Under the pieces are notes generated by a model, which was not told the DNA's origin, ran no database searches, and saw nothing but the letters and a program-made list of their open reading frames with translations. This document shows, in pieces, positions 38,043-47,904 of a stretch of DNA of 64,000 nucleotides (the first letter of the stretch is position 1; each line of letters begins with the position of its first letter). The DNA is from Pseudocolwellia agarivorans. Lineage in GTDB: Bacteria; Pseudomonadota; Gammaproteobacteria; Enterobacterales; Alteromonadaceae. The stretch spans positions 1 to 64,000 of the forward strand of contig NZ_MUZU01000007.1 of assembly GCF_002000085.1 (NCBI RefSeq), given 5' to 3'. The position numbers and the translations under genes are program-made.

Positions 38043-39440
38043 ATGGTTCAATCTGATCTAAACTCTACACATCAAAACGTACTACTCAAACAAAAAATTT
38101 TATTGGGTATAGGTTTTCTTGGGATATTTTTCTCTCACCAAGGGATTGGTATTTTAGCTATTCCTTATTATCAAATGACACTAGGTGTCGATCCTTTCTT
38201 TTTAGCTTTAGCCATGAAAATTCCAGTATTTATAGCTAGCTTCATTGCCCCTTTAATTGGCCATTGGTCTGATAAATTAGATACCCCTTGGGGAAGACGG
38301 CGACCATTTTTATTTGTGTTTCCTTGGTTATCTTGTGTGGTATTTGGCTTTATCTGGATGGTACCTACACATTGGAATGAAAGTCAGCAGCTTTATTATT
38401 TTGTTGTAATGGCCTTATTGTTCAACTTATTTGCTGCCTGCTGGACATTACCTATGAAATGTTTAGCTTATGAAGCTTCAGTTGATTATCACGAACGAAC
38501 CCGCGTAATGGCGTTTGTGACTTATTTCCTTAAATTTGGCGGTATAACTTACCACTGGATTTTTCCATTAGCTAAATTAAGTATATTTGGCGGTATCGTT
38601 ATCGGTATGAAATTTGTTGGCTGGGGAGTCGCTTTAATTGGTTTAGGTTTATTTGGCATGTTACCCGCCCTATTTTTAAAAGAAAGACACTTTGAAAAAA
38701 CAAAAGTAGAAAAAAAACAGCCTTTATTTGCAAGTTTAAAAGCCATAGTAAAAAACAAAAACATGAAAATTTTACTCGGTTTAATTGCTATACAACTAAC
38801 TTTAGGCAGCTTTGGCGCCAGTATGGATTACTACGTTTTAGTTTATTATATGAACGGTGGTGATGTGGGAGCAGGAGCTACATCTAAAGGGATACTATCA
38901 ACCTCTTATGCTTTAGCTGGGGTTATTGCTATATATGTTTTAACCACACTCTCCGCGCGTATTGGAAAAATAAACACAATGAAATGGGCCTACCGTATTA
39001 CCTTGGTTGGCGGTGTCGCTAAATGGTTTATTTATCAACCGGGTAACGACTGGTTCTTAATTTTAGATGCTATTTTATGTTGTGCCATATGGCCTTGTAT
39101 GGGGGTAATTGTTTCTTCTATGATTGCTGACCAAATAGATGCCGATCAAGCAGAACATAATGTACGACGTGAAGGACTTTTTGCTTCGTTACAATATTGG
39201 ATTATTGCTATTTCTGGCTCAATTGCTTTTATCAGCTCTGGCTTGATGTTAAACCTGATAGGCTTTGATGCGTTACAAGGTGGTGAACAAACAGAAAATT
39301 CCATTTTAATGATGAGGATACTTTTAGTAGGAGGTACTTTAGTTTCAGCGGCTATTGGTTATTTACTTCTTAGGCAATACGACCTTGACGAAGAAAAGTT
39401 TAGCGAATTAAAGCAACGCTTAACAACTAAAAGAAAATAA
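38043..39440 (+). CDS. GPH/MFS-family sugar (oligosaccharide) symporter
   Basis: 465 residues, about 12 membrane helices. The conserved loop HWSDKLDTPWGRRRPFLF is typical of glycoside-pentoside-hexuronide and SLC45-like carriers. Loss of the usual signal peptide and uniform hydrophobicity fit an inner-membrane transporter. It probably imports galactose or small galacto-oligosaccharides with cations. It is divergent from the sulfatase/GH110 operon across a shared regulatory region and is followed by the GH2 gene. Confidence 0.88.
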   Translation: MVQSDLNSTHQNVLLKQKILLGIGFLGIFFSHQGIGILAIPYYQMTLGVDPFFLALAMKIPVFIASFIAPLIGHWSDKLDTPWGRRRPFLFVFPWLSCVVFGFIWMVPTHWNESQQLYYFVVMALLFNLFAACWTLPMKCLAYEASVDYHERTRVMAFVTYFLKFGGITYHWIFPLAKLSIFGGIVIGMKFVGWGVALIGLGLFGMLPALFLKERHFEKTKVEKKQPLFASLKAIVKNKNMKILLGLIAIQLTLGSFGASMDYYVLVYYMNGGDVGAGATSKGILSTSYALAGVIAIYVLTTLSARIGKINTMKWAYRITLVGGVAKWFIYQPGNDWFLILDAILCCAIWPCMGVIVSSMIADQIDADQAEHNVRREGLFASLQYWIIAISGSIAFISSGLMLNLIGFDALQGGEQTENSILMMRILLVGGTLVSAAIGYLLLRQYDLDEEKFSELKQRLTTKRK

Positions 39441-39495
39441 ATCAGCCATAATAAAGCGGCTTAAACTCTCCTTACATTTAACTAAATATTTTACT

Positions 39496-39855
39496 TATAC
39501 CCTTTATCATTCAAGATGCAGGTTTCAGTGGGAACTAAAAACAATTTAGGCACAGATTTTACGTTCCAAACAAAATCTAAGATCTACATCCCATGTATGC
39601 AAGGCATTAAGTTTACGTCATAGTTATTCTCGGTAACTACTCCTGCGTTACCCTAATGTCCTACATCCGTATAGTAACCTGACTAAAGTTAATAACGCGG
39701 CATAAATTGTTTTTAGACCCATCGAAGAAGCGTTTGAGCAAAATCACTTCATCAACAATGTTTTTTATAAGGGAGCGACCATTATTACAAATCATTGCCT
39801 TGAATTGATATCGCTCAAGCGCTCTGAAATAGCCTCTTGATTGGTAACGGGTATA
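39496..39855. repeat. 360-bp MITE-like element, copy A (left of the GH2 gene)
   Basis: Starts TATACCCTTTATCATTCAAG and ends in the inverse of TATACCCGTTACCAATCAAG, giving imperfect terminal inverted repeats with TATA at both tips. It is about 90% like the copy at 42756-43116 in the same orientation. No protein-coding frame is plausible. Confidence 0.8.
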
Positions 39856-39950
39856 TAGACAAAAAATTAATATAAGAAGAACTTATATTGACATTTTTTT
39901 TCACACTTGCTCTATACAATAGATGACCCACTTCTTTATTGTATAAAATT

Positions 39951-42623
39951 ATGATCTACCGTTTATTGCTTTCTGTAATATTGATATGCCTCACATCGAG
40001 TTGTATTGGATTAAATAATACCGCATCACTAGCCACCAACTTTCAAGTTAAAATAATTAACCATCAAGGTCTACCTATAGCTCATGTCGAAGCTAAATGG
40101 TTAAATACAAATCACCATGTAAAAAGTGATTTACATGGTGATATACAGTTAACACTTCACAAAGATACTAAATACTTAATCCTTCAAGCTGCGGGATACG
40201 ATATTAAAAAAATACACATTAGTGATATAAAACAGAATACAATTGTTATGAATCATCCTAATGAACAATTTACGGAAAAGCGAAAGAAAGAGCTTTTTGA
40301 TTTTAATTGGAAATTTAATAAAGGGGATGGAGAATTCTCTACTCCCAATTACAACGATACGTTGTGGCGAAAAATCAATCTGCCTCATGATTTTAGTATC
40401 GAAAGTGATTTTGATTTGCAAGCCACAGAAAAACATAGTTATTTACCTGGTGGTATTGGCTGGTATCGAAAAGAATTCACTTTGCCTGAAACAGACAAAA
40501 ACAAAACAATTCAAATACAATTTGACGGAATCTATTTAAATGCAAAAATATGGCTTAATGGTCAACTTATAGGGCAACAACGAGAAGGCTACACAAGTCG
40601 TTACTTTGATTTAACTTCTCACATTAATTTCGGAGAACAAAATATTCTCGCGGTAAGGGTTAATAACGACACTTCAAAGGGCCCTAATAGCCGATGGTAC
40701 ACAGGTTCAGGTATTTATCGACATACTTGGTTAATAAAAACAAATAAATTAAGAGTTAAAAACTGGGGAACCTTCATTACAACCCCTGTAGTTAATAAGC
40801 AGGAAGCTACGGTAAATATAGAAACTACTATTATTAATGAACATAAAACAGATCAAAACTTCATATTAAAAACATTAATCAAAACAGCAGAAGGAGATGT
40901 GGTAGCAACAGTAAATAGTTCAGTGTTAGTTAACGGAAAATCATCAACCCCAATCAAACAAAACCTAGCTATAAAATCTCCTGAAACATGGTCAATTGAG
41001 TCTCCTACACTCTATTATGCACAATCAAAAATCATCCAAAACAACGAACTGGTAGACGATTATATAAGCTCTTTTGGAGCGCGTACTATTAATTTTAGCC
41101 ATGAAAAAGGGTTCACGCTAAATGGTATAACCACAAAAATTAAAGGTGTATGTGTTCACCATGACGGTGGTTTGGCGCTTGGTGCAGCGGTTCCTGAAGC
41201 CGTATGGGAACGTAGATTAAGAAAGCTCAAATCTATAGGTGTCAATGCAATTCGTACCGCTCATAATCCAATGGCTCCTGAATATATGGATATGTTAGAT
41301 CGTATGGGCTTTTTAGTTATGCACGAATTTACTGATAAATGGGAAGCTCCTTACAATCCATTTCATATTAAAGACTGGCAACAAGACTTTGCTGCAACGA
41401 TTGATCAACATAGGAACCACCCATCGGTTATTATTTATAGTGTAGGAAACGAACATGGTGATGCAGGAGATAAAGCAGTTCAAAAACATCTAGCTACACT
41501 AACTGATTTTGTGCGTAAAAAAGATCCAAGCCGTCTTGTTACTTCAGCTCTTGAACGGGGTAAAGACGGTAATCTTGATATCAGAACTGACGATTTACTG
41601 GCTGCAGCAAAACACCAAGATGTTTTTGGTATGAATTATGGTGAACAGTGGTATAGCGAACTTGAAGCAAAAAACAATAATCTAGTATTTATTGGTACAG
41701 AAAGTTATCGTTATTACATGAGTACACAAACTAAACGTAATGCATTTATCGAAAATAACCAATGGTTATACTATCTAAATAAACCATATATGACAGGATC
41801 ATTTATCTGGGCCGGTATTAGCTATATGGGAGAAACAGATATAGCGACCGATTTAGGACTATTAGATACCAGCGGGTTTAGCACCCCTAGTGCACTATTA
41901 TACGAAAGCATGTGGTCGGATAAACCTGTTGTTAATATTGCTGTATACAAACAAGATCCTGATGAACATGGTTTAGATACTTCAACAAAGAAACGAACTG
42001 GTATCGACCGGTTTCCACAATGGAAATATCCTAACTTAGTTATAAGTTGGGATCATCATGAAAAAGAATCCGTTGATATAGTTACTTATGCTAATACTGA
42101 AATAGTAGAGTTGTATGTAAACGATACATTTATTGGCCGTCAACGTACTCTTGATGTTCCTAACCGTATAATGAAATGGAGAAACGTGCCTTGGTATCCA
42201 GGCGAAGTAAAAGCGGTAGGGATCAGCGGTGGAAAAATCATTGCAGAACAAAAAATCACCTCAACATCAGAACCTAAAAAAATACATTTAACTACTGATA
42301 AATTGTATTTAAGCTCAAATCAACAAGATGTAGCACAAATAGAAGTGCAAGTAACTGATAAAGAAGGTAATAAAGTACCACATGCACAAAACCTGCTATA
42401 TTTTAGTGTTAAAGGCAAAGGTAAAATGCTTGGAGTTAGTAACGGTAACGGCTCTTCAAAAAATATGGATGTTCAGTTGCCCGTATATGAAAAAAACAAA
42501 GAATATGCATTTGAAGGACGCTTATTAGCAATATTACAAGCAAACGATACACCAGGAGAAATAACACTAACCGTAACAGGAAAAAATCTAGAGCCAGCCA
42601 CGATCCAAATTTTCACACGTTAA
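39951..42623 (+). CDS. Glycoside hydrolase family 2 beta-galactosidase-like lipoprotein
   Basis: 890 residues from ATG 39951. A TTG at 39939 is possible but less likely. Lipoprotein signal LTSSCI (Cys about 18). A carboxypeptidase-regulatory-like beta-sandwich (about 30-105) precedes the GH2 jelly roll (LPHDFSIESDF, GGIGWYRKEF), Ig-like domain and TIM barrel. The acid/base is E501 in YSVGNEHG and the predicted nucleophile E584 in FIGTESYRYY. The C-terminus has DUF4982- and Ig-like domains. It releases beta-linked galactose (inferred). It is flanked by two copies of a 360-bp repeat. Confidence 0.92.
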   Translation: MIYRLLLSVILICLTSSCIGLNNTASLATNFQVKIINHQGLPIAHVEAKWLNTNHHVKSDLHGDIQLTLHKDTKYLILQAAGYDIKKIHISDIKQNTIVMNHPNEQFTEKRKKELFDFNWKFNKGDGEFSTPNYNDTLWRKINLPHDFSIESDFDLQATEKHSYLPGGIGWYRKEFTLPETDKNKTIQIQFDGIYLNAKIWLNGQLIGQQREGYTSRYFDLTSHINFGEQNILAVRVNNDTSKGPNSRWYTGSGIYRHTWLIKTNKLRVKNWGTFITTPVVNKQEATVNIETTIINEHKTDQNFILKTLIKTAEGDVVATVNSSVLVNGKSSTPIKQNLAIKSPETWSIESPTLYYAQSKIIQNNELVDDYISSFGARTINFSHEKGFTLNGITTKIKGVCVHHDGGLALGAAVPEAVWERRLRKLKSIGVNAIRTAHNPMAPEYMDMLDRMGFLVMHEFTDKWEAPYNPFHIKDWQQDFAATIDQHRNHPSVIIYSVGNEHGDAGDKAVQKHLATLTDFVRKKDPSRLVTSALERGKDGNLDIRTDDLLAAAKHQDVFGMNYGEQWYSELEAKNNNLVFIGTESYRYYMSTQTKRNAFIENNQWLYYLNKPYMTGSFIWAGISYMGETDIATDLGLLDTSGFSTPSALLYESMWSDKPVVNIAVYKQDPDEHGLDTSTKKRTGIDRFPQWKYPNLVISWDHHEKESVDIVTYANTEIVELYVNDTFIGRQRTLDVPNRIMKWRNVPWYPGEVKAVGISGGKIIAEQKITSTSEPKKIHLTTDKLYLSSNQQDVAQIEVQVTDKEGNKVPHAQNLLYFSVKGKGKMLGVSNGNGSSKNMDVQLPVYEKNKEYAFEGRLLAILQANDTPGEITLTVTGKNLEPATIQIFTR

Positions 42624-42642
42624 AGTTTAATCAAATTTCAAG

Positions 42643-42672
42643 TTTACTGGCTTGTTCTATTGGCCAGTAAAT
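42643..42672 (+). terminator. Hairpin after the GH2 gene
   Basis: TTTACTGGC pairs with GCCAGTAAA, followed by TTTCTATT. It lies about 20 bp after the GH2 stop, a probable weak intrinsic terminator. Confidence 0.6.
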
Positions 42673-42700
42673 TTCTATTACCTCAGTTTCATTAATTAAT

Positions 42701-42757
42701 ATATACCCGTTATCAATCAAGAGGCTATTTCAGAGCGCTTGAATGGTTATGGGTATA
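42701..42757. repeat. 57-bp mini-element of the same repeat family
   Basis: TATACCCGTTATCAATCAAG at the left and GGTTATGGGTATA at the right give tip-inverted repeats. The interior AGGCTATTTCAGAGCGCTTGA is shared with the 360-bp copies and the ruvAB copy. It overlaps the next element by two bases. Confidence 0.6.
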
Positions 42758-43116
42758 TACCCGTTATCATTCAATATGCAGGTTTCAGTGGGAACTAAAA
42801 ACAATTTAGGCACAGATTTTACGTTCCAAACAAAATCTAAGGTCTACATCCCATGTATGCAAGGCATTAAGTTTACGCCATGGTTATTCTCGGTAACAGC
42901 TCCTGCGTTACCCTAATGTTCTACATCCGTGTAGAAACCTGACTAAAGTTAATAACGAAGCATAAATTGTTTTTAGACCCATCGAAGAAGCGCTTGAGCA
43001 AAATCACTTCTGCGTTAATGCTTTTTATAAGGGAACGACCATTATTACAAAGTATTGCCTTGAATTGATATCGCTCAAGCGCTCTGAAATACGCATATTG
43101 ATTGGTGACGGGTATA
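42756..43116. repeat. 361-bp MITE-like element, copy B (right of the GH2 gene)
   Basis: Starts TATACCCGTTATCATTCAAT and ends in the inverse of TATACCCGTCACCAATCAAT. It is in the same direction as copy A and nearly identical throughout, including CAGGTTTCAGTGGGAACTAA and GATATCGCTCAAGCGCTCTG. Confidence 0.8.
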
Positions 43117-43208
43117 GTTGGTTTTTTAAGAGGGATTTAATAAATTATATAGTAAGAGTAAATATAAGAAGAGTGCTGACCATAACAGCTATTAAGAAAA
43201 TTAAAATA

Positions 43209-43296
43209 TGGCGGTGAGGGAGGGATTTGAACCCTCGAAGGCTTGCGCCTTACACACTTTCCAGGCGTGCTCCTTCGGCCACTCGGACACCTCACC
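43209..43296 (-). tRNA. tRNA-Ser (GGA)
   Basis: 88 nt on the minus strand with encoded CCA. Acceptor GGTGAGG/CCTCACC, anticodon GGA in CCTGGAAAG, and the long variable arm of type II tRNAs are visible. Confidence 0.95.
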
Positions 43297-43412
43297 ATTT
43301 GAAAACTTGTTTTACTATTTATTGCTCTGGAAAAAGCAGCGCTATGGTAGGGAAATTAACAACATAACGCAACTACTAAGTGTTTTTATCCTATTATTTA
43401 TCAATAAAACAC

Positions 43413-44462
43413 TTAATTTCGACTAGCGGCTAATTCTGCATTAAAATTTAACATTCGATTTAAAGACTTTAATGCCCCTTCACGTAAAGACATATCGACA
43501 AAAATTTCTTTACCTGAAGAATCTTCTAGAGCTTCTTGTATTGCTTTAAGGCCATTCATTGCCATCCAAGGACAATGTGCACAGCTTCTACAAGTAGCGC
43601 CTTCACCCGCTGTTGGCGCTTCAAAAAACTCTTTATCAGGACATAACTGTTGCATTTTATAAAAAATACCGCGGTCGGTTGCCACAATAAACTTATTATT
43701 AGGTAAATCTTGAGCGGCTTTAATCAATTGGCTTGTAGATCCTACAGCATCAGCTAAATCTATAATATCAGCAGGTGATTCAGGATGAACTAATATTGCA
43801 GCATCAGGATGAAGTGATTTCATATCACTTAGTGCTTTCTTTTTAAATTCGTCATGAACAATACAGGCTCCTTGCCACATCAACATATCGGCACCGGTTT
43901 GCTTTTGTATATAAGCTCCCAAATGACGGTCTGGGCCCCATAAAATCTTTTCGCCTAGTGAGTCTAGGTGTTCAACAATTTCTAGCGCACATGAAGACGT
44001 GACAATCCAATCTGCTCTCGCCTTAACTGCTGTAGAAGTATTAGCGTAAACCACAACAGTTCTATCAGGGTTAGCATCACAAAATGCGTTAAATTCTTTT
44101 ATTGGGCAGCCTAAATCTAAAGAACATGTAGCTTCCAGATCAGGCATAACAACTGTTTTATTAGGTGTTAATACTTTTGCTGTTTCCCCCATAAATTTAA
44201 CCCCTGCAACAATCAATGTTGTTGCAGAATGATTATTACCAAAGCGAGCCATTTCAAGCGAGTCTGCTACACAGCCACCTGTTTCTTCAGCTAATGCTTG
44301 AATTTCAGGGTCCGTATAATAGTGAGCAATAAGTACAGCATTTTTTTCAATCAATAATTGTTTAATTCGATCTTTATACTCTACTTTTTCATTAGGTGAT
44401 AAAGGTAAAGGTTTCGCAGGAAACTGAAAATCAAACTCTACAGCTAAATTAGATTGTGACAT
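43413..44462 (-). CDS. nadA: Quinolinate synthase A
   Basis: 349 residues, the normal long bacterial NadA. It condenses iminoaspartate with dihydroxyacetone phosphate to quinolinate for NAD synthesis, using a [4Fe-4S] cluster. Visible elements are [20 protein letters not shown], the [12 protein letters not shown] region, [12 protein letters not shown] and the C-terminal [10 protein letters not shown], which together contain the cluster cysteines. It is placed beside the tRNA-Lys array and Tol-Pal operon, the same neighbourhood as in Escherichia coli. Confidence 0.98.
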   Translation of the reverse strand: MSQSNLAVEFDFQFPAKPLPLSPNEKVEYKDRIKQLLIEKNAVLIAHYYTDPEIQALAEETGGCVADSLEMARFGNNHSATTLIVAGVKFMGETAKVLTPNKTVVMPDLEATCSLDLGCPIKEFNAFCDANPDRTVVVYANTSTAVKARADWIVTSSCALEIVEHLDSLGEKILWGPDRHLGAYIQKQTGADMLMWQGACIVHDEFKKKALSDMKSLHPDAAILVHPESPADIIDLADAVGSTSQLIKAAQDLPNNKFIVATDRGIFYKMQQLCPDKEFFEAPTAGEGATCRSCAHCPWMAMNGLKAIQEALEDSSGKEIFVDMSLREGALKSLNRMLNFNAELAASRN

Positions 44463-44675
44463 GAATATTCTCGAATTGATGATTGAATTTAACGCTGAAA
44501 TTATACGGTAATATTATTGTAATGTGTATAACGCGTTTAATTATCTTATAGTATTAGATTCTATAGCTTGACCATTTTCATAAGCGATGAGATATAGATA
44601 AGTAATTAAAATGTAATAGTTGAATAGATATGGAAGGTTGTATTTGGAAGTATATATTTGAAATAAGAAAAGAAT

Positions 44676-44751
44676 TGGTCGGTCGTGAAGGATTTGAACC
44701 TTCGACAAATTGGTTAAAAGCCAACTGCTCTACCAACTGAGCTAACGACCG
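44676..44751 (-). tRNA. tRNA-Lys (TTT), copy 3
   Basis: 76 nt on the minus strand. Acceptor CGGTCGT/ACGACCG, anticodon TTT in GGCTTTTAACC, and encoded CCA. It is identical to the two copies upstream. Confidence 0.97.
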
Positions 44752-44807
44752 ATTTAAAACTCCCAAATGAATATATTCACGATCTAATACTTTAAGTAAA
44801 GAGAAAG

Positions 44808-44883
44808 TGGTCGGTCGTGAAGGATTTGAACCTTCGACAAATTGGTTAAAAGCCAACTGCTCTACCAACTGAGCTAACGACCG
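44808..44883 (-). tRNA. tRNA-Lys (TTT), copy 2
   Basis: 76 nt, identical to its neighbours, with encoded CCA, anticodon TTT and the same acceptor stem. It is spaced 56 bp from copy 3. Confidence 0.97.
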
Positions 44884-44927
44884 AGATATATTCTACAAAT
44901 GCCAACCACATACCTTGGTAAAGTAAG

Positions 44928-45003
44928 TGGTCGGTCGTGAAGGATTTGAACCTTCGACAAATTGGTTAAAAGCCAACTGCTCTACCAACTGAGCTAACGA
45001 CCG
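44928..45003 (-). tRNA. tRNA-Lys (TTT), copy 1
   Basis: 76 nt on the minus strand, 44 bp before copy 2 and 144 bp after cpoB, so possibly transcribed by read-through from the Tol-Pal operon or from its own promoter. Anticodon TTT and encoded CCA. Confidence 0.97.
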
Positions 45004-45147
45004 ACATTTGTTTGCGTCACACTACTCGTCTGACGCGCCGCATATAATACTCATAATTTCTTTTAGTGCAACAACAAATTTAATTTTTTTCAACATATAC
45101 GTTTGTTTGCATAAAAAGAAAGCAAAAAGGATAAGGAACCAGCAACT

Positions 45148-45930
45148 TTATGGCAAGTTAGCCAATCTTGGTTTAGCTAATTTCGCTGCACTAGATGTTG
45201 GGTACTTAGCAATAAGTTCTTTCAATAAGTTTTTAGCCCTTGTCATATTGTTTAATTTTTCTTCAACAATAGACAATTTAAGAATAGAATCACTTCTTTT
45301 TGGCGAATCTTGAAATTGATTATAAACAATTTCAAATTCAGTTTTAGCTGCGGCTAAATCATTTTTATTAAAAAGTAACTGCCCTAACCAATAATGAGCA
45401 TTGGCCGCATAAGCAGAATTAGGAAACTTTAAATTAAATGCTTTAAATTCTGGAATAGCTTCTTCATAACGCCTTTCTTTCAATACTAGATTGACTGCCC
45501 TATCATAGGCTTCATTTTCTGGTACGTCTGAACTATAAACAACGTCGTTAACATTAGACGCATTGTAAGTTGGCGTAGCTACTGGTGCTGGAGTGGTTAA
45601 TGCTTGCGACACTCGTCTATCAAGCTCTTGATATAGTTCGCGTTGGCGCTCTAATACCTGACTTAATTGATGGGTATGCAGCTCTGTAACACCACGTAAT
45701 TCATTCAGTTCATTTTGTAAATCATCTAATTGCCTTTGAACATTAACTTGAGCTTTATTACGAGCATCCATTTTTTGCTCTAGGCTATCAATTCGTTCAG
45801 AAATACTTTTAGATGACGAGTTTGAACTACTATGCTGGCTGATATCTACAACTGGAGCTGGCTCCGCTGCCAGCACACAAGATGTGCTAACAGACAGAAT
45901 CATTCCAAATAAAACTTTATTCAGTTTCAT
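45148..45930 (-). CDS. cpoB: Cell division coordinator CpoB (YbgF)
   Basis: 260 residues with a signal peptide (about 1-21, VLA-AE). An N-terminal coiled coil for trimerisation (about 45-110, QRQLDDLQNELNELRG) is followed by a C-terminal TPR domain (about 140-255) with YWLGQLLFNKNDLAAAK. It is periplasmic, binds TolA and coordinates peptidoglycan synthesis with outer-membrane constriction. It is the last gene of the Tol-Pal operon, 12 bp after pal. Confidence 0.95.
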   Translation of the reverse strand: MKLNKVLFGMILSVSTSCVLAAEPAPVVDISQHSSSNSSSKSISERIDSLEQKMDARNKAQVNVQRQLDDLQNELNELRGVTELHTHQLSQVLERQRELYQELDRRVSQALTTPAPVATPTYNASNVNDVVYSSDVPENEAYDRAVNLVLKERRYEEAIPEFKAFNLKFPNSAYAANAHYWLGQLLFNKNDLAAAKTEFEIVYNQFQDSPKRSDSILKLSIVEEKLNNMTRAKNLLKELIAKYPTSSAAKLAKPRLANLP

Positions 45931-45942
45931 TTACATTCCTGA

Positions 45943-46485
45943 TTAGTAAACTAATACTGCACGACGGTTTTTAGCAAAAGCACTTTCACTACGATCTTTA
46001 ACCATCGGCTTCTCTTCACCATAACTAACGATAGAAATTTGAGAAGAAGAAACACCCATATTTTCTAAATAAGTTACAACAGCTTTAGCTCTACGCTCGC
46101 CTAATGCAATGTTGTATTCTGGAGTACCACGCTCATCAGCATGCCCCTCAACCAATACGCTTACGTTAGAGTTTTCAGTTAAAAATTTAGCATGAGCATC
46201 TAAAACTGATGCAAACTGGCTGTTTAATGTAGACGTGTCAAAATCAAAATAAACGATATGCTCAGAACGTAACGCTTCAAGTTGTTGACGTTTTTGTTCT
46301 GCAATTTCAGCTTCACGTTGTGCAGCTGTTACTTGAACATTGTCAGTTTGTGTGTCGGTAGATACTTGTGTGTTTGTATCTACTTGGCTTTGTCCTTCAG
46401 TTTCGTCAGAAGTAGAGCTACATGCAGCTAATGCTAACATGGGTAATGCAACAGCAAGAGCTTTAACAGTTTGATTCAAGCGCAT
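45943..46485 (-). CDS. pal: Peptidoglycan-associated lipoprotein Pal
   Basis: 180 residues. Lipobox LAACS (Cys 22) and a short Ser/Thr/Gln-rich linker lead to an OmpA-like peptidoglycan-binding domain (about 75-180) with [30 protein letters not shown] and RRAVLVY. It is anchored in the outer membrane, binds peptidoglycan and TolB, and belongs to the Tol-Pal envelope-constriction machine. It is between tolB and cpoB in the operon. Confidence 0.98.
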   Translation of the reverse strand: MRLNQTVKALAVALPMLALAACSSTSDETEGQSQVDTNTQVSTDTQTDNVQVTAAQREAEIAEQKRQQLEALRSEHIVYFDFDTSTLNSQFASVLDAHAKFLTENSNVSVLVEGHADERGTPEYNIALGERRAKAVVTYLENMGVSSSQISIVSYGEEKPMVKDRSESAFAKNRRAVLVY

Positions 46486-46523
46486 TTTATTATTCCTTAT
46501 GTTTCAATAAATTTACTTTTGTT

Positions 46524-47870
46524 TTATAAAAAAGGTGACCATGCGGGAGCTTTTACTTCCCCATTTTTAACAGGCAATCTAGCTTTAAATCGCCCATCAA
46601 CAGATACTAAACTTAATACCTGTCTGTTGTTATGTAAGGTACTGTATATAATCATCCCGCCGTTAGGTGCAACACTAGGAGATTCATCTAAACGAGTTGT
46701 CGTTAATACTTGGAAAACATTAGAATTAAGTTCTTGCTTTGCCAAATGGTACTGACCTCTTGTTCTATTAACCATAATCAACTGACGACCATCGGGCGTT
46801 AACGAACCACCAAGATTCATTTCGCCATCAAATGTAAGACGTCTTTTTTTACCGTCGACTAAATTTACGCGATAAAGCTGAGCTTTTCCACCCCGTTCTG
46901 AACTAAATATCAATGAATTACCATCAGGTGACCAACTTGGCTCAGTATCTATAGCTCTATGACGAGTAATTCGGCGTAACTTTTTACTTGCAATGTCCAT
47001 TACGTAAATCTCTGGATTACCATCTTTAGATAACACCATGGCAAGTTGTTTACCGTTAGGCGACCATTTAGGCGCACTATTGATACCTTTGTAAGATGTC
47101 AACATTTTGCGTTGACCGCTGTAAATGTCAATACTAAATATTTGCGCTTGATGATTTTCAAACGTTACATAAGCTAACTGGCTACCATTTGGGCTCCAGC
47201 TAGGTGACATTAATGGTTCTTTTGAACTTAATAGAACATGTTCATTAAAACCATCGTAATCAGCTATAACTAATTGATACGGATAATTACCCGTATCTCT
47301 AACAATGACATAAGCAATTTTAGTTAAAAATGCTCCTCGAGTTCCTGTTAACTTTTCATAAACGACATTACTGATGGTGTGAGCATAGCGTCTAAATTGA
47401 CTTCCAGTAATTTCAGCTGATTTATCAACATAAATGTGGTCAGTCGCTTTGACAAGCTGTCCGTTACTCATCATTTGTGTTTTACCACCCGTAATTTGGC
47501 CTCTAATAACATCAACAAGCTGATATTTAATTAGATATCGGCCAACAGACACTTCACTAACTTCACCAACTAATACGGCTTCTACACCTTTATTAGCCCA
47601 TGAGGAATAGTCTATTTGGTGAACTGAGTTAGGTCTTTGCGGAAATGAAGCAGCTGAAATAGGGTTAAATTTACCGCTTCGGCGAAGATCGTTGCTGATC
47701 ACACTAGATAAGCTTTCAGGCATTACCCCAGAACCATTCCATTTAAATGGAAGCACTGCGATAGGCCTTGCACTATCGACCCCTTCTGTTATTACAATTT
47801 CTAAAGCGGCAAATGCTTTAGGTGTAAGGCATAAAATAACTAACGCGATAAATATATTAAGTTTTTTCAT
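46524..47870 (-). CDS. tolB: Tol-Pal system protein TolB
   Basis: 448 residues with a signal peptide (about 1-21, AFA-AL). An N-terminal alpha/beta domain (about 25-160, with [10 protein letters not shown]) is followed by a C-terminal six-bladed beta-propeller with repeated [22 protein letters not shown] and [14 protein letters not shown] motifs. It is periplasmic and shuttles between Pal and TolA. Length and repeats are normal. Confidence 0.98.
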   Translation of the reverse strand: MKKLNIFIALVILCLTPKAFAALEIVITEGVDSARPIAVLPFKWNGSGVMPESLSSVISNDLRRSGKFNPISAASFPQRPNSVHQIDYSSWANKGVEAVLVGEVSEVSVGRYLIKYQLVDVIRGQITGGKTQMMSNGQLVKATDHIYVDKSAEITGSQFRRYAHTISNVVYEKLTGTRGAFLTKIAYVIVRDTGNYPYQLVIADYDGFNEHVLLSSKEPLMSPSWSPNGSQLAYVTFENHQAQIFSIDIYSGQRKMLTSYKGINSAPKWSPNGKQLAMVLSKDGNPEIYVMDIASKKLRRITRHRAIDTEPSWSPDGNSLIFSSERGGKAQLYRVNLVDGKKRRLTFDGEMNLGGSLTPDGRQLIMVNRTRGQYHLAKQELNSNVFQVLTTTRLDESPSVAPNGGMIIYSTLHNNRQVLSLVSVDGRFKARLPVKNGEVKAPAWSPFL

Positions 47871-47904
47871 ATGAATATTTTATAATCTACCTAGTAAATA
47901 ATGG

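Noticed and set aside
43208-43426. 72-residue plus-strand ORF beginning AVREGFEPSKA
   Set aside because: Antisense translation of tRNA-Ser, a frequent annotation artefact.
44578-44868. 96-residue minus-strand ORF with repeated FNQFVEGSNPSRPT
   Set aside because: It is the translation of two tRNA-Lys genes. The repeat is the tRNA sequence, not protein.
45008-45313. 101-residue plus-strand ORF
   Set aside because: It is antisense to cpoB at one end and intergenic at the other, with a low-complexity sequence.
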